Source of the DNA: an uncultured Sphingomonadaceae bacterium
GTDB lineage: Bacteria; Pseudomonadota; Alphaproteobacteria; Sphingomonadales; Sphingomonadaceae
Direction of reading: 5' to 3'
Assembly (NCBI GenBank): GCA_947497085.1
Contig: CANMFE010000001.1
Location: 310,001 to 374,000 of the forward strand
DNA length: 64,000 bases
In this document: positions 8,579 through 16,960 of the stretch, in pieces
Layout: each line of letters starts with the position of its first letter
How positions within the stretch are numbered: the first letter of the stretch is position 1
The notes under the pieces: model-generated
Seen by the model: the letters and a program-made list of their open reading frames with translations, nothing else
Told to the model about the DNA's origin: nothing
Databases searched by the model: none
Position numbers and translations under genes: made by a program

Positions 8579-9790
8579 ATGCGGGAAGATATGGTCGAAA
8601 ATGGGGCCAGAAAAAGCTCCATGGCGGGGCGCATTGCCGGACTGTTGGCCCTTATGACACTGGCAGGCTGTGAAACGCTCTTGCCCAAAGGCCCTGCGGA
8701 AACACAAGGACCCGTCGAACAGCCAACCGAAACTACGCAGCCGGCTGAACCTGATCCTATAACCGGCGCATTGCCTGCCGATACTGAACGCCACCGTGTT
8801 GCGCTGTTATTGCCGCTTTCCGGCAGGAATTCTGGTATTGGTCAATCCATTGCCAACGCCACAACGCTGGCTCTGCTCGATGCCAAGGCGGAAAACCTGC
8901 GCATCACCAGCTATGACACTGCAAAAGGCGCGCGCGCCGCAGCGCAAAAGGCGATTGCGGACGGCAACCGCCTGATACTCGGTCCGCTGCTGAGTGAAAA
9001 TGTTATCGCAGCGGCAGAGGCGGCACGCCCCGCCAATGTCCCGATTATCAGCTATTCCAACGATATCGGCATTGCCGGCGGCAATGTGTTTCTGCTTGGC
9101 TATATGCCGAACCAGTCCATTGACCGTGTCGTCAAATATGCCCGTTCACAGGGCATGTCCCGTTTTGCCGGGCTGGTCCCCAATGGCACATATGGGCAGC
9201 GAGCTTCCTCACAGCTGCTACGCTCGGTAAAAGATGCAGGCGGCACCGTTGTCACCATGCAGAAATACAACCGCAGCGCAGCATCCATGCAGTCGGCCGT
9301 GCAACGTATGCAGCAGGACAGCGCCTATGACGCGATACTGATCGCGGACAGCGGCAACATGGCGATCAACGCGCAGCCTATCATCGCCCGCAATGGTGGT
9401 GCGAACGCCAAATTGCTGGGTACAGAGCTGTGGAATACTGAATCGAAACTCACCTCTACGCCGGGTATGCGCGGTGCATGGTTTGCCAGCGTTTCTGACA
9501 ACCTCTACCGCCAATATGCAACCAAATATCGCGGCATGTTCGGCTCCAACCCGTATCGGCTTTCCAGCCTGGGTTATGATAGCGTGCTACTCACCATCCG
9601 TATTGCCCGCGACTGGAAGCTGGGGCAGAGTTTCCCGGTTGACCGGCTAAAAGATGATGGCGGTTTTGTTGGCCTGGATGGCGCTTTTCGTTTCACTGAC
9701 AAAGGAACAGCCGAGCGTGCCCTGGAAGTGCAGGAAGTGGGCAGCGGATCAATCAAAGTGGTATCAACCGCCCCGCGCAGTTTCAAATAG
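8579..9790 (+). CDS. LpoA-like penicillin-binding protein activator, lipoprotein
   Basis: A periplasmic lipoprotein with a type I periplasmic binding-protein fold, related to the domain of LpoA that stimulates PBP1A. From ATG 8579 (AGGGG six bases upstream) the product is 403 residues. Residues 16-31 form a lipoprotein signal ending in MTLAGC, so Cys31 is the probable lipidation site. A proline- and threonine-rich linker follows, then the ligand-binding-like domain from VALLLPLSGRNSGIGQSI to the end. Several in-frame ATGs lie upstream (8519-8555); they would overlap the divergent rsmI start. The N-terminal TPR-like half of enterobacterial LpoA is absent. Confidence 0.82.
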   Translation: MREDMVENGARKSSMAGRIAGLLALMTLAGCETLLPKGPAETQGPVEQPTETTQPAEPDPITGALPADTERHRVALLLPLSGRNSGIGQSIANATTLALLDAKAENLRITSYDTAKGARAAAQKAIADGNRLILGPLLSENVIAAAEAARPANVPIISYSNDIGIAGGNVFLLGYMPNQSIDRVVKYARSQGMSRFAGLVPNGTYGQRASSQLLRSVKDAGGTVVTMQKYNRSAASMQSAVQRMQQDSAYDAILIADSGNMAINAQPIIARNGGANAKLLGTELWNTESKLTSTPGMRGAWFASVSDNLYRQYATKYRGMFGSNPYRLSSLGYDSVLLTIRIARDWKLGQSFPVDRLKDDGGFVGLDGAFRFTDKGTAERALEVQEVGSGSIKVVSTAPRSFK

Positions 9791-9812
9791 GTTTCACAGA
9801 CATATCAACGCT

Positions 9813-9848
9813 AAAAAAAGCCGCCGCATTCTTATGGTGCGGCGGCTT
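9813..9848 (-). terminator. Rho-independent terminator between convergent genes
   Basis: An 11-bp perfect stem, AAGCCGCCGCA (9818-9828) and TGCGGCGGCTT (9838-9848), encloses a nine-base loop. On the minus strand it is followed by a run of seven T residues, so it best terminates the transaldolase gene. On the plus strand the T run is weak (TTCTT), but the hairpin may also help end the LpoA-like gene. Confidence 0.9.
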
Positions 9849-9878
9849 CTTAACTATTGGGTTGCGGCCGGGATTGGG

Positions 9879-10532
9879 TTAACTAATATTCTGGCCGGTA
9901 GATTCCCAGTCTTTCAGAAAACCTTCAATTCCCTTGTCAGTCAGGACATGCTTGAACAGGCCGCGTATGACATTTGGCGGCATGGTGGCTACATCCGCGC
10001 CAATTCGCGCAGATTCGAGCACGTGAATTGGATTGCGTATTGAGGCGACCAGTATCTCTGTGTCAAAGGCGTAATTGTCATAAATCAGGCGGATATCATC
10101 AATGAGTTTCATGCCATCAAAACCATTATCATCATGGCGGCCGACAAACGGTGAAATAAACGACGCGCCTGCCTTGGCCGCAAGCAGCGCCTGATTGGCA
10201 GAAAAGCACAGTGTCACATTGACCATTGTGCCATCACTTGTCAGCGCTTTGCACGTTTTCAGACCATCTATGGTTAGCGGGACCTTGATGCAGACATTGT
10301 CGGCAATCTTGCGCAGTACCTCAGCCTCTTTCATCATGGTCTCATGGTCGAGTGCAACCACTTCAGCGGAAACCGGCCCATCGGTCAGGCCGCAAATCTC
10401 TTTCGTGACTTCCATGATGTCACGTCCCGATTTCTTGATCAACGAAGGATTGGTGGTAACACCGTCCACCATACCAGTTTGCGCAAGATCGGCTATTTCG
10501 GCTGTATCGGCTGTATCGACAAAAAACTTCAT
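9879..10532 (-). CDS. fsa: Transaldolase / fructose-6-phosphate aldolase family (Fsa/TalC type)
   Basis: A 217-residue TIM barrel of the short transaldolase subfamily. It begins [13 protein letters not shown] and has [13 protein letters not shown] (residues 25-37). The Schiff-base Lys lies in NVCIKVPLT, and [11 protein letters not shown] follows. Family members either transfer dihydroxyacetone in the pentose phosphate pathway or cleave fructose 6-phosphate; the sequence alone does not decide which. The strong hairpin just downstream ends its transcript. It stands alone between an LpoA-like gene and a DUF4197 gene. Confidence 0.93.
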   Translation of the reverse strand: MKFFVDTADTAEIADLAQTGMVDGVTTNPSLIKKSGRDIMEVTKEICGLTDGPVSAEVVALDHETMMKEAEVLRKIADNVCIKVPLTIDGLKTCKALTSDGTMVNVTLCFSANQALLAAKAGASFISPFVGRHDDNGFDGMKLIDDIRLIYDNYAFDTEILVASIRNPIHVLESARIGADVATMPPNVIRGLFKHVLTDKGIEGFLKDWESTGQNIS

Positions 10533-10654
10533 GGGGATAGGCCCTTCCGGTGAATGAAATTGAATCGCCTGTTACTATAACCCGCAATGGAGCGGTTTGT
10601 CAGCGCAGCACCACAGAATTTTGTGGATTGTCTGTTCTCTTCCAAAGAGCGCTG

Positions 10655-11335
10655 TCAGAACGCACCCGTACCAAAAACGCCGATAAGCAGCGGATCGTTA
10701 GTTGCTCTTGGATTGGCCCGGATATTCGCTTCCTCTGCGCCAATTGCTTTCCATATCGCTGTGTCCGCACGGGAAGAAATGTCATTTGCCAAACCGGCAA
10801 AATCGATGCCCGATGCTGCGCTCAGCGCCCGGCTGATAATGCCATCGTCAAATATGCGCAGCCCTTCCCCGATACCGGGCACCATGGCATCAACCAGCGA
10901 ACGTCCCATTTTCTGACGCAGATGTCCTGTCGCCGCCTCCGGGCCGCCGCGCACCAGAGCCGCTGCGTCTTCAATGCTCATATTACGCACAACGTCAGCC
11001 ACCAGCGGCGCGGCGCGCTCGGCACCTTTTTCCGCCGCGCGGTTCACCTGCTTCTGCAACGAGCGGCGAAATGCGCCGCTTTGCAAAACGGCCGACAGGA
11101 CAGAGCCTGCACCTGAACCGCCAAGCTGCGGGGGCAGATCGATCCGCGCTATCTGGCTGTCATAAAAACCGCCCGGTTCAAGCAGTGCGGCAAAAGCATT
11201 TTGCGATGACAGGGTCAGCAGCCGGCGAATGGCATCGGTCAGGCTGAACCCTGGTAATGAGGCACATCCCGGCAATGCCAGCAATGCTGCCGCACCACCT
11301 GCACCCAATAATGTGCGACGATCTATCTGTTTCAT
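10655..11335 (-). CDS. DUF4197 domain lipoprotein
   Basis: A 226-residue protein with an N-terminus that carries both a twin arginine (DRRTLLGAGG, residues 5-14) and a lipobox (LALPGC, Cys24). It may therefore be a Tat-exported lipoprotein. The rest, with LTLSSQNAFAALL, FRRSLQKQVNRAAEKGA and a final DPLLIGVFGTGAF, fits the DUF4197 family, whose function is unknown. The 93-base gap to the divergent priA should hold both promoters. The 122 bases downstream to the transaldolase start show no gene. Confidence 0.85.
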   Translation of the reverse strand: MKQIDRRTLLGAGGAAALLALPGCASLPGFSLTDAIRRLLTLSSQNAFAALLEPGGFYDSQIARIDLPPQLGGSGAGSVLSAVLQSGAFRRSLQKQVNRAAEKGAERAAPLVADVVRNMSIEDAAALVRGGPEAATGHLRQKMGRSLVDAMVPGIGEGLRIFDDGIISRALSAASGIDFAGLANDISSRADTAIWKAIGAEEANIRANPRATNDPLLIGVFGTGAF

Positions 11336-11428
11336 TCCTGTTTCTCCTGCCCGTTAAACCCCTAATCTACAGCAAAAGTTCATAAAATCCATATCACACA
11401 TGACGCACGCGTTCTGCCGTCCTATATC

Positions 11429-13600
11429 ATGTTCATGAATCGCGTCCGCCTGCTCCTTCTTAATGCCGCACTGGGTCCACTTGACTATAAGGTGCCAGAT
11501 GGAATGCAGGTCGAATATGGCTCTATCGTAGTTGCCCCGCTTGGGCCGCGCGAAATAATAGGTGTCGTCTGGGAACCCGATTTTTTCGATGTGGAAGAAG
11601 CCCCTGCCGAAAAGCTGCGCCCGATCCGCGAAGTTCTGGATGTTCCGCCGCTTCAGGCAGAATTGCGCCGCCTGATCGAATGGACCGCGGATTATTATCT
11701 TGCCAGCATGGCTGCTGTCACGCGCATGGCATTATCATCAAGCGCCGCGCTGCGCGGTAGCCTGATGATAACCGAATATCGCCTGACAGGAGAAATGCCG
11801 AAACGGATGACGCCGCAGCGCCAGAAAGTGTTTGAGCGGTTGCAAGACGAACAGGCCACCGTGCGCGAACTTGCCGAGATGGCCGAAGTTTCCGACGGCG
11901 TCATTCGCAGCCTGGTCAATGCAGGATTGATGGAAGCGGTCAGCGTCAATGCCGACAGGCCTTATCCCCTGCCCGATGCTGATTTTGCGCCACCCCAGCT
12001 TAGCGACATACAGGAAAATGTTGCTGCAACCATGCGAACAGCCGTGCAGGATGATGATTTTCGCCCTTTCCTGCTTGATGGCGTTACTGGGTCAGGAAAA
12101 ACCGAAGTTTATTTTGAGGCCGTTGCCGAAGCCTTGCGACAGGGCCGGCAGGTTCTCGTCCTGCTCCCGGAAATTGCACTGACCCAGCCTTTTCTGAAAC
12201 GGTTTGAAGCGCGCTTTGGCACACCGCCTGTGTGTTGGCATTCCGGGTTGAAACAGGTCGAACGCCGGCGCGCCTGGCGTGCCATTGCCAAGGGGCGTGC
12301 CCGTGTCGTGGTAGGAGCACGCTCATCGCTGTTCTTGCCTTATCAAAATCTTGGTCTTGTCATAGTCGATGAGGCGCATGAAACCAGCTTCAAGCAGGAA
12401 GATGGCGTGCGCTATAACGCCCGGGACGTGGCGGTTATGCGCGCACAGTTCGAAAAATTCCCCGTCATCCTGGCTAGCGCGACGCCCGCCATTGAAAGCC
12501 GCCACATGGCACAGCTTGGCCGGTATGAGCTGCTCGAACTGCCGTCACGCTTTGGCGGGGCCACATTGCCTGAGCTTGAAGCGGTTGATTTGACCGAGCA
12601 CCCGCCCGAGCGCGGCAAATGGATTGCGCCGCCTCTGGTAGAAGCGCTGCAGGAAACATTGGACAAGGGGGAACAATCACTTCTTTTCCTCAATCGCCGC
12701 GGCTTTGCGCCCCTTACTTTATGCCGGACCTGCGGACATCGTTTTCAATGTCCCAACTGCACCGCCTGGATGGTGGAACACCGGCTTGTTGCACGCCTTG
12801 CCTGCCATCATTGCGGCCATGTCATGCCGCCGCCCGAAGCATGTCCCGAATGCGGTGAAGCAGATTGCCTTGTCGCCTGCGGCCCTGGTGTCGAACGGAT
12901 TGGTGATGAAGTGGCCACGCTTTTTCCGGATGCCCGCGCCGCCATCATTACATCTGACACCATATGGTCACCCGAAAAAGCCGCGCAATTTGTCGCCGAT
13001 GTTGAGAATGGTGCCGTCGATATCATTATCGGCACGCAGCTCGTGACAAAAGGCTATCATTTCCCCAACCTGACGCTTGTGGGTGTAATAGATGCAGATA
13101 TCGGCCTGGAAGGCGGAGACCTGCGCGCTGCCGAACGTTCTTTCCAGCAAATTGCACAGGTATCGGGGCGTGCCGGGCGTGCGGAGAAACCGGGCCGTGT
13201 ATTTATCCAGACGCGCAGTCCAGGGGCACCAGTAATCGACGCACTGGTCAAGGGTGACCGCGAAGCATTTTATACAGCGGAAACCGAAAGCCGCCGCCAT
13301 GCGGGCGTCCCGCCTTTCGGCAGGCTGGCCGCCATTATCATATCCTCCGAAGACAACCAGGAAGCACTCGAGACCGCCCGCGCCATAGGCGGCAGCGCGC
13401 CCGCAGCGGACGGTCTATACGTCTACGGCCCAGCTCCCGCCCCGCTTGCGATGCTGCGCGGCCGGCATCGTCACCGCCTGTTAGTCCATGCCGGGCGTAG
13501 TGTGGAAATGCAGAAAATCATCCGTGAATGGCTGTCAAAGCTCGACTGGCCCCGCAGCGTCCGCGTGGCTGTGGATGTTGATCCCTACAGCTTTGTATAG
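11429..13600 (+). CDS. priA: PriA, primosomal replication restart helicase
   Basis: Reloads the replisome at stalled forks. The 723-residue protein has the N-terminal 3'-DNA-binding domain (about 5-95) and a superfamily 2 helicase core with Walker A GVTGSGKTE and motif II DEAHE. The zinc-binding insert has eight cysteines (from CRTCGHRFQCPNC to CPECGEADC). Motif V/VI is GTQLVTKGYHFPN and SGRAGR. All expected domains are present. No clear ribosome binding site precedes ATG 11429; ATG 11435 is an alternative start. Confidence 0.97.
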   Translation: MFMNRVRLLLLNAALGPLDYKVPDGMQVEYGSIVVAPLGPREIIGVVWEPDFFDVEEAPAEKLRPIREVLDVPPLQAELRRLIEWTADYYLASMAAVTRMALSSSAALRGSLMITEYRLTGEMPKRMTPQRQKVFERLQDEQATVRELAEMAEVSDGVIRSLVNAGLMEAVSVNADRPYPLPDADFAPPQLSDIQENVAATMRTAVQDDDFRPFLLDGVTGSGKTEVYFEAVAEALRQGRQVLVLLPEIALTQPFLKRFEARFGTPPVCWHSGLKQVERRRAWRAIAKGRARVVVGARSSLFLPYQNLGLVIVDEAHETSFKQEDGVRYNARDVAVMRAQFEKFPVILASATPAIESRHMAQLGRYELLELPSRFGGATLPELEAVDLTEHPPERGKWIAPPLVEALQETLDKGEQSLLFLNRRGFAPLTLCRTCGHRFQCPNCTAWMVEHRLVARLACHHCGHVMPPPEACPECGEADCLVACGPGVERIGDEVATLFPDARAAIITSDTIWSPEKAAQFVADVENGAVDIIIGTQLVTKGYHFPNLTLVGVIDADIGLEGGDLRAAERSFQQIAQVSGRAGRAEKPGRVFIQTRSPGAPVIDALVKGDREAFYTAETESRRHAGVPPFGRLAAIIISSEDNQEALETARAIGGSAPAADGLYVYGPAPAPLAMLRGRHRHRLLVHAGRSVEMQKIIREWLSKLDWPRSVRVAVDVDPYSFV

Positions 13601-13660
13601 CGCCATGCATGAACAACAAATTTCTTGTGCTGGCAAAAACCGCCTGTCAGATAGGGTGCG

Positions 13661-15196
13661 ATGAAAAAACTGCTCTCTTTGCTGATGCTTCTTGCCAGCA
13701 TGATATTCTTACCCAGCCCCGCTCAGGCTGATCCTGAAGATATTGCCGCCGCGAGCCGTTCGGTCGTACGCGTTGTGCTCGTGGCGCGTGAGGGTGAGCG
13801 CGTCTTTTTCGTGGGGCATGGCAGCGGCGTCATGATTGCCCCCGACAAGGTGCTGACCAACGCGCATGTGATCGAACCCGTGCGTGAAGATCAAAGCATA
13901 GTGATTGGCATCATCCCTTCGCAGGGCCGCAAAAGCTATGGGGGCAAATTGCTATCCTTTTCCCCCGCCAATGACCTGGCCGTCATACAGCTGCAAAATG
14001 GCCGCCTTCCCCCCGCCACCATCTACAGCGCAAAACCCGCTGATGGTGCCAGCGTGGTGGCCATTGGCTATCCGGCATCTGTTGACAGGGCACAGGGGTT
14101 GCAGATTAACGACCTGATCACACCCATGGCCCCCGTGAAAACGCCCGGTGTCATATCCGGCGGACGGACATCGCGTGAAATGGATACATTGCTGCACACT
14201 GCGCCCATTGCCAGCGGCAATAGCGGTGGCCCGCTGGTCGATCCATGCGGGCGTGTTGTTGGAATAAACAGTTTTGGCTCACTCTCCGACGGCAATGATG
14301 CCGAATTCGGTTTCGCTGTCTCTGCCCGTGAGGTCATGCAATTTGCGCGTAATGCGAATATCCGCCCCCGCATGACCAGCAGCCCTTGCCGGTCCGCCGC
14401 AGAGCTTAGCCGCGAGGAGGAAAAGCGCCGCAATGCAGAACTGCAAAGACAGGCCGAGATAGACCGCACCGCCAATGCAGAAAAACAGCAGGCCCGGCAG
14501 AATGCCGAACGACAGGCCGATACTGAAATCATGATGTCACGCGAAAACCATATGGCGCTGGCCGCATTGCTTTTGGCTCTTGCCACTTTATCGGCCGGTG
14601 CAGGCGGAATTCTATTTGAACGTGGCAAACGTAATCCAGCAATAGCCGCGACAGGCGGCGCCCTGTTCCTGCTCATCGGTGCAGCCATAGCTTTTGTGAC
14701 ACGCCCCGGCCTTGCTGAGCGTGAAGACAGGATTGCCGCGATCCTTGCCGAAAATGCCCCGGCACAAAATAATCTCGCACAAAGTTTCAATGGCAAGAAT
14801 ATCTGCAAACTCAACACCGAACGCAGCCGGATTACAGTGAGCGAACTTCCACAGATCGAGTTGCAATGGGACGATAGCGGCTGTATCAATGAACGCACAC
14901 AATATGGCCGTGAAGGTGCACGCTGGTCGCGCATTTTTGTGCCCAATTCAGAGCAGACCGTATCCGTTAACAGCTTTGACCCGCAAAAAGGCGAATATCG
15001 CACCGAGCGCTATCTGCTCGGCATCGACGCCATGGGCTCAGCACGCAGCATACGCAGGCGTTACGCCAACAAAGCCTGCACCACAGATGCGGACAAGCTA
15101 ACCGAACTGGAAGATATGCAAAAAGCGCTGCGTCAGGCCCTGCCCGCACATCCCAATGAAGTGCTGGTCTATGAGTGCCAGTCCGCCAGTGATTAA
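13661..15196 (+). CDS. Membrane-anchored trypsin-like serine protease with novel C-terminal domain
   Basis: The 511-residue protein has a signal peptide (1-23, cleavage near AQA-DPED) and a chymotrypsin-fold protease domain (about 26-235). The full triad is visible: His69 in LTNAHV, Asp105 in NDLAVIQL and Ser188 in SGNSGGP. A charged Glu/Arg/Gln-rich helix (247-290) follows, then two hydrophobic segments (about 297-318 and 328-347) and a C-terminal domain of about 160 residues with Cys382, 408, 473 and 506. The second half matches no family I know. The topology would put both the protease and C-terminal domains in the periplasm. No PDZ domain is seen, so it is not an ordinary DegP. The stop overlaps the VOC gene stop by four bases. 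Confidence 0.85.
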   Translation: MKKLLSLLMLLASMIFLPSPAQADPEDIAAASRSVVRVVLVAREGERVFFVGHGSGVMIAPDKVLTNAHVIEPVREDQSIVIGIIPSQGRKSYGGKLLSFSPANDLAVIQLQNGRLPPATIYSAKPADGASVVAIGYPASVDRAQGLQINDLITPMAPVKTPGVISGGRTSREMDTLLHTAPIASGNSGGPLVDPCGRVVGINSFGSLSDGNDAEFGFAVSAREVMQFARNANIRPRMTSSPCRSAAELSREEEKRRNAELQRQAEIDRTANAEKQQARQNAERQADTEIMMSRENHMALAALLLALATLSAGAGGILFERGKRNPAIAATGGALFLLIGAAIAFVTRPGLAEREDRIAAILAENAPAQNNLAQSFNGKNICKLNTERSRITVSELPQIELQWDDSGCINERTQYGREGARWSRIFVPNSEQTVSVNSFDPQKGEYRTERYLLGIDAMGSARSIRRRYANKACTTDADKLTELEDMQKALRQALPAHPNEVLVYECQSASD

Positions 15197-15558
15197 AGCG
15201 GCTGCGCAAACATCATGGCGTTTCCATCGGGATCATAAAAGGTCAGCAGTTTTACCATCTCGGGAATATGCTGAATATCTCCATCCAGTTTGACATCATG
15301 TTCAAGCAAATGCGCTTTTGCAGCATCTATATCCTTCACGCTCCATGTTGCGGTCACACCCCCGCCCCTGACCACATTTTCGACAGCGCTAAGCCCAAGA
15401 TTTGCCGAGGACACACCTGTCTTCATTTCACACCATTGGATATCATCCACACGGTATATTATCTCAAAACCAAGAACTTGCTGATACCATTCGATACTCT
15501 TGTCCAAATCCGTTACACCCAATGAACATGTCAGTTCATCAATATATTCAACAGCCAT
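15193..15558 (-). CDS. VOC-family protein (glyoxalase/dioxygenase fold)
   Basis: A 121-residue single vicinal-oxygen-chelate module: beta-alpha-beta-beta-beta pattern with LGVTDLDKSIEWYQQVLGF (11-29) and the closing FYDPDGNAMMFAQ. Such proteins bind a metal and act on thiol adducts, antibiotics or aromatic diols; substrate cannot be told from sequence. It is divergent from the tandem HxlR regulator, with a perfect palindrome between them, so that regulator is the likely controller. Confidence 0.88.
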   Translation of the reverse strand: MAVEYIDELTCSLGVTDLDKSIEWYQQVLGFEIIYRVDDIQWCEMKTGVSSANLGLSAVENVVRGGGVTATWSVKDIDAAKAHLLEHDVKLDGDIQHIPEMVKLLTFYDPDGNAMMFAQPL

Positions 15559-15601
15559 TCTCGCCTCCCATATTTCATATTTGATTATTTAGTCCTGTTT
15601 A

Positions 15602-15614
15602 TATAGTTACTATA
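15602..15614. promoter_or_regulatory. Perfect palindrome, candidate HxlR operator
   Basis: TATAGT-T-ACTATA lies five bases before the start of the HxlR gene and 44 bases before the divergent VOC gene, inside an AT-rich 61-base gap. HxlR/YodB-type regulators bind TACTA-containing inverted repeats near their own promoters, so autoregulation with control of the VOC gene is plausible. The symmetry is directly visible; the function is inferred. Confidence 0.45.
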
Positions 15615-15619
15615 AAATT

Positions 15620-16162
15620 ATGATTCATGTCAATCCGCAAATGCTATCTGACCTGGGCAGCCGAAGATGGCTAATGCCTGTTATGGCCTGTTTCCATGCG
15701 AATAGCGCGCTGCGCTTTGCGCAACTCAGGCAGACTCTCTCAATCGGTTCGGAGAGCCTGAGCAAAACACTGGATTATCTGGTGAAGATAGGCTGGCTGG
15801 AACGGAATGAAGGACACGGACATCCACTTCGTCCTGAATATTTGTTAGCAAGTGAGGGGCGAACGGCCGCAAACTGCGCACATAGTCTGTCTCAATCGTT
15901 GCAAAAACTGAAGATTGACTCTTCCCGGCTTACGCGCTGGTCCTATCCTGTACTAGCGTTGATGCATAAAGGGCATAGTCGTTTTTCAGAGTTTGAAAAC
16001 ATTCTGGATAAAGCCACATCGCGGGCCATCGCACAATGCCTTAAACGTCTTGTAGAGCTGGAAGTTGCGACCCGCCATGTAGGGGAAGAATACCCCCCTT
16101 CTCCCAAATATACCTTGACGCAACGCGGGCAGATTCTGGTAAAATCACTGACGGTAATATAG
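15620..16162 (+). CDS. Tandem HxlR-type winged-helix transcriptional regulator
   Basis: A 180-residue protein made of two successive HxlR-like winged helices, about 10-88 and 100-176. The repeats align by eye: RRWLMPVMACFH with TRWSYPVLALMH, RFAQLRQTL with RFSEFENIL, LSKTLDYLVKIGWLER with IAQCLKRLVELEVATR, and RPEYLLASEGR with SPKYTLTQRGQ. Ordinary HxlR proteins have one such module and work as dimers; this one looks like a dimer fused into one chain. Cysteines are at 24, 86 and 140, but the usual N-terminal redox cysteine before the first helix is missing. Base composition is AT-rich, like the adjoining VOC and PEP-mutase-like genes. Confidence 0.82.
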   Translation: MIHVNPQMLSDLGSRRWLMPVMACFHANSALRFAQLRQTLSIGSESLSKTLDYLVKIGWLERNEGHGHPLRPEYLLASEGRTAANCAHSLSQSLQKLKIDSSRLTRWSYPVLALMHKGHSRFSEFENILDKATSRAIAQCLKRLVELEVATRHVGEEYPPSPKYTLTQRGQILVKSLTVI

Positions 16163-16204
16163 ATTGTTCGCATTTGCCTGAAGACAATATTGAATGCCTG
16201 AAAT

Positions 16205-16960
16205 TTAATAGTCCGGCTCATCCCCGCTCAGCACTTTTTTGGCCTGCACTTCCAGCCATGCCATAGCGGCGGCCCAAGGTTGATGCCCATGACTGATTCT
16301 CGCTACGCCCAATTTCGCCAATTCTGTGTGCGTGAGGCCATTTTTTGACCGCAGGATATTAACCGGAAGCGGGGATTTTTCACAGATTGAAGCTATGCAC
16401 TTTTTATCCGACAGAAACGGCACAAACAAACCGCTTGCTCCAGCATCGGCATATGCAAGACTTCGTTTAAGCACTTCGTCCACCAAAGTAGGCCCGTCAG
16501 TTTCGGCAGATTGTCCACGAAACACATCGCAACGCGCATTAATAAACAGTCCGCTTTTTGCAGCTGCCTCAACACGCTTACAATAATCTGATGATGATAA
16601 CAGACCAGATTCACCGGGCATACGGTCTTCCATATTTATCCCGCATGCTCCAGCAGCTCTTACACGCTCAATTGACACCGCAACATCGTCAGGCGTATCT
16701 CCATAGCCCGCCTCCATATCTACCGAGACTGGCAAATCAGTTGCGGCGGCAATCCGTTCCAGATTTGCAAGGGCTGCATCCAGAGGGAAATGCTCGCCAT
16801 CATCAATACCCTGTGCGCCAGCAACGCCATAGCTCCCTGTGGCGACCGCTTTCACACCTGCTCTAGCCACTGCTTTCGCGCTACCAGCATCCCATATATT
16901 AATTAAAATCAATGGCTCGCCGGGCACATGCAGTGCTCTGAATTCTTCCACTTTGTCCAT
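16205..16960 (-). CDS. Isocitrate lyase / PEP mutase family enzyme
   Basis: A 251-residue TIM barrel of the PEP mutase/isocitrate lyase superfamily, with VDMEAGYGDTPDDVA (metal-binding Asp), CGINMEDRMPGESG and FINARCDVF. The catalytic KKCGH-type loop of true isocitrate lyase and the corresponding loop of PEP mutase are absent, so it belongs to the poorly defined carboxyvinyl-carboxyphosphonate/oxaloacetate lyase-like branch. Substrate is unknown. Its ATG overlaps the ada stop codon by one base, so the two are co-translated. It is convergent with the tandem HxlR gene. Confidence 0.85.
   Translation of the reverse strand: MDKVEEFRALHVPGEPLILINIWDAGSAKAVARAGVKAVATGSYGVAGAQGIDDGEHFPLDAALANLERIAAATDLPVSVDMEAGYGDTPDDVAVSIERVRAAGACGINMEDRMPGESGLLSSSDYCKRVEAAAKSGLFINARCDVFRGQSAETDGPTLVDEVLKRSLAYADAGASGLFVPFLSDKKCIASICEKSPLPVNILRSKNGLTHTELAKLGVARISHGHQPWAAAMAWLEVQAKKVLSGDEPDY

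Noticed and set aside
13605-13664. 19-codon leader frame whose TGA overlaps the protease ATG
   Set aside because: The ATGA overlap is attractive, but there is no ribosome binding site and the peptide is too short to support.
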